From: an uncultured Myxococcales bacterium
GTDB taxonomy: Bacteria > Myxococcota_A > UBA9042
DNA: 64,000 nucleotides
NCBI GenBank assembly: GCA_903840165.1
Contig: CAIMEY010000074.1
Span: 38,541-102,540, forward strand
Reading direction: 5' to 3'
Positions 63,828-64,000 of this stretch are shown one piece after another (position 1 is the first letter of the stretch; each line of letters opens with the position of its first letter). A program made the translations under genes and the position numbers. Below the pieces are notes generated by a model, which was not told the DNA's origin, searched no databases, and worked only from the letters and a program-made list of their open reading frames with translations.

Positions 63828-64000
63828 GCAAAGGGCTCTTGTTTTCAGGATTTGGGTGCCTTCGATGCTCACCAAAATCGCCCCACCGCTGCTCAGCGAA
63901 ACTAACCCAGGACGGCGAAGCCGATCCTGGTGTTTCACAAGAGCAATTGCAGTGCTAAGAACGCGAATTTGTGGCCACGACGCTGAAGGCAGCGGCCGAC

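Overview
The window looks like chromosomal DNA from a GC-rich, Gram-negative bacterium of the Myxococcota (old Deltaproteobacteria) type. The evidence is indirect but consistent. There are many large lipoproteins with a lipobox, an Asp-rich linker and a Cys-rich or propeller-like domain. One protein ends in a MYXO-CTERM-like sorting tail (18475-18579). Others are an IgGFc-binding-like protein, a Ser/Thr kinase with an N-terminal zinc ribbon, an ECF sigma/anti-sigma pair, RecBCD, and an RF2 gene with the classic programmed frameshift. No rRNA, tRNA, CRISPR array or intact phage was found.

Layout. 1-1443: 5' part of an RND/MMPL exporter (minus). 1828-4885: ECF sigma factor, zinc-finger/FecR anti-sigma factor and an exported protein (plus). 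4905-11026: MsrB-MsrA fusion, a 33-residue Lys-rich ORF, a giant Asp/Gly-repeat lipoprotein, an orphan gp19-type tail-tube protein and a cysteine-synthase/rhodanese fusion. 11218-21472: a 1334-residue Cys-rich lipoprotein, an MFS transporter, a TIGR03790-like protein, a PsiF-repeat protein and an IgGFc-binding-like lipoprotein. 21663-31155: recC-recB-recD with overlapping start and stop codons. 31186-37052: Ser/Thr kinase, HEAT-like lipoprotein, NDP-forming acyl-CoA synthetase and a small propeller-like lipoprotein. 37133-42180 (minus): glycosyltransferase, sugar nucleotidyltransferase, two SDR epimerase/dehydratases, then prfB.

42357-51484 (minus) is the most striking block. Seven exported-protein genes are tightly packed or overlapping: a 988-residue multi-heme-like lipoprotein, a small CX4CH lipoprotein, a beta-propeller plus di-heme cytochrome, ApbE (FAD:protein FMN transferase), a DUF4266 lipoprotein, a DUF3570 outer-membrane barrel and a small lipoprotein. 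I read it as an extracytoplasmic flavin/heme redox system whose composite organisation may be undescribed. An IR-rich repeat sits in the DUF3570 leader.

51970-57440: AlkD-like DNA alkylation repair protein, FAA hydrolase, a protein that reads as a circularly permuted pyroglutamyl-peptidase (C15) fold, and a HAMP-linked adenylate cyclase. 57441-64000: exported and membrane proteins of unknown function in a more GC-rich stretch, a Cys-rich repeat lipoprotein, and a decayed IstB (IS21 ATPase) remnant at the right edge.

The findings I rate highest are the flavinylation/cytochrome operon, the circularly permuted C15 peptidase, the orphan tube protein and the prfB recoding site.
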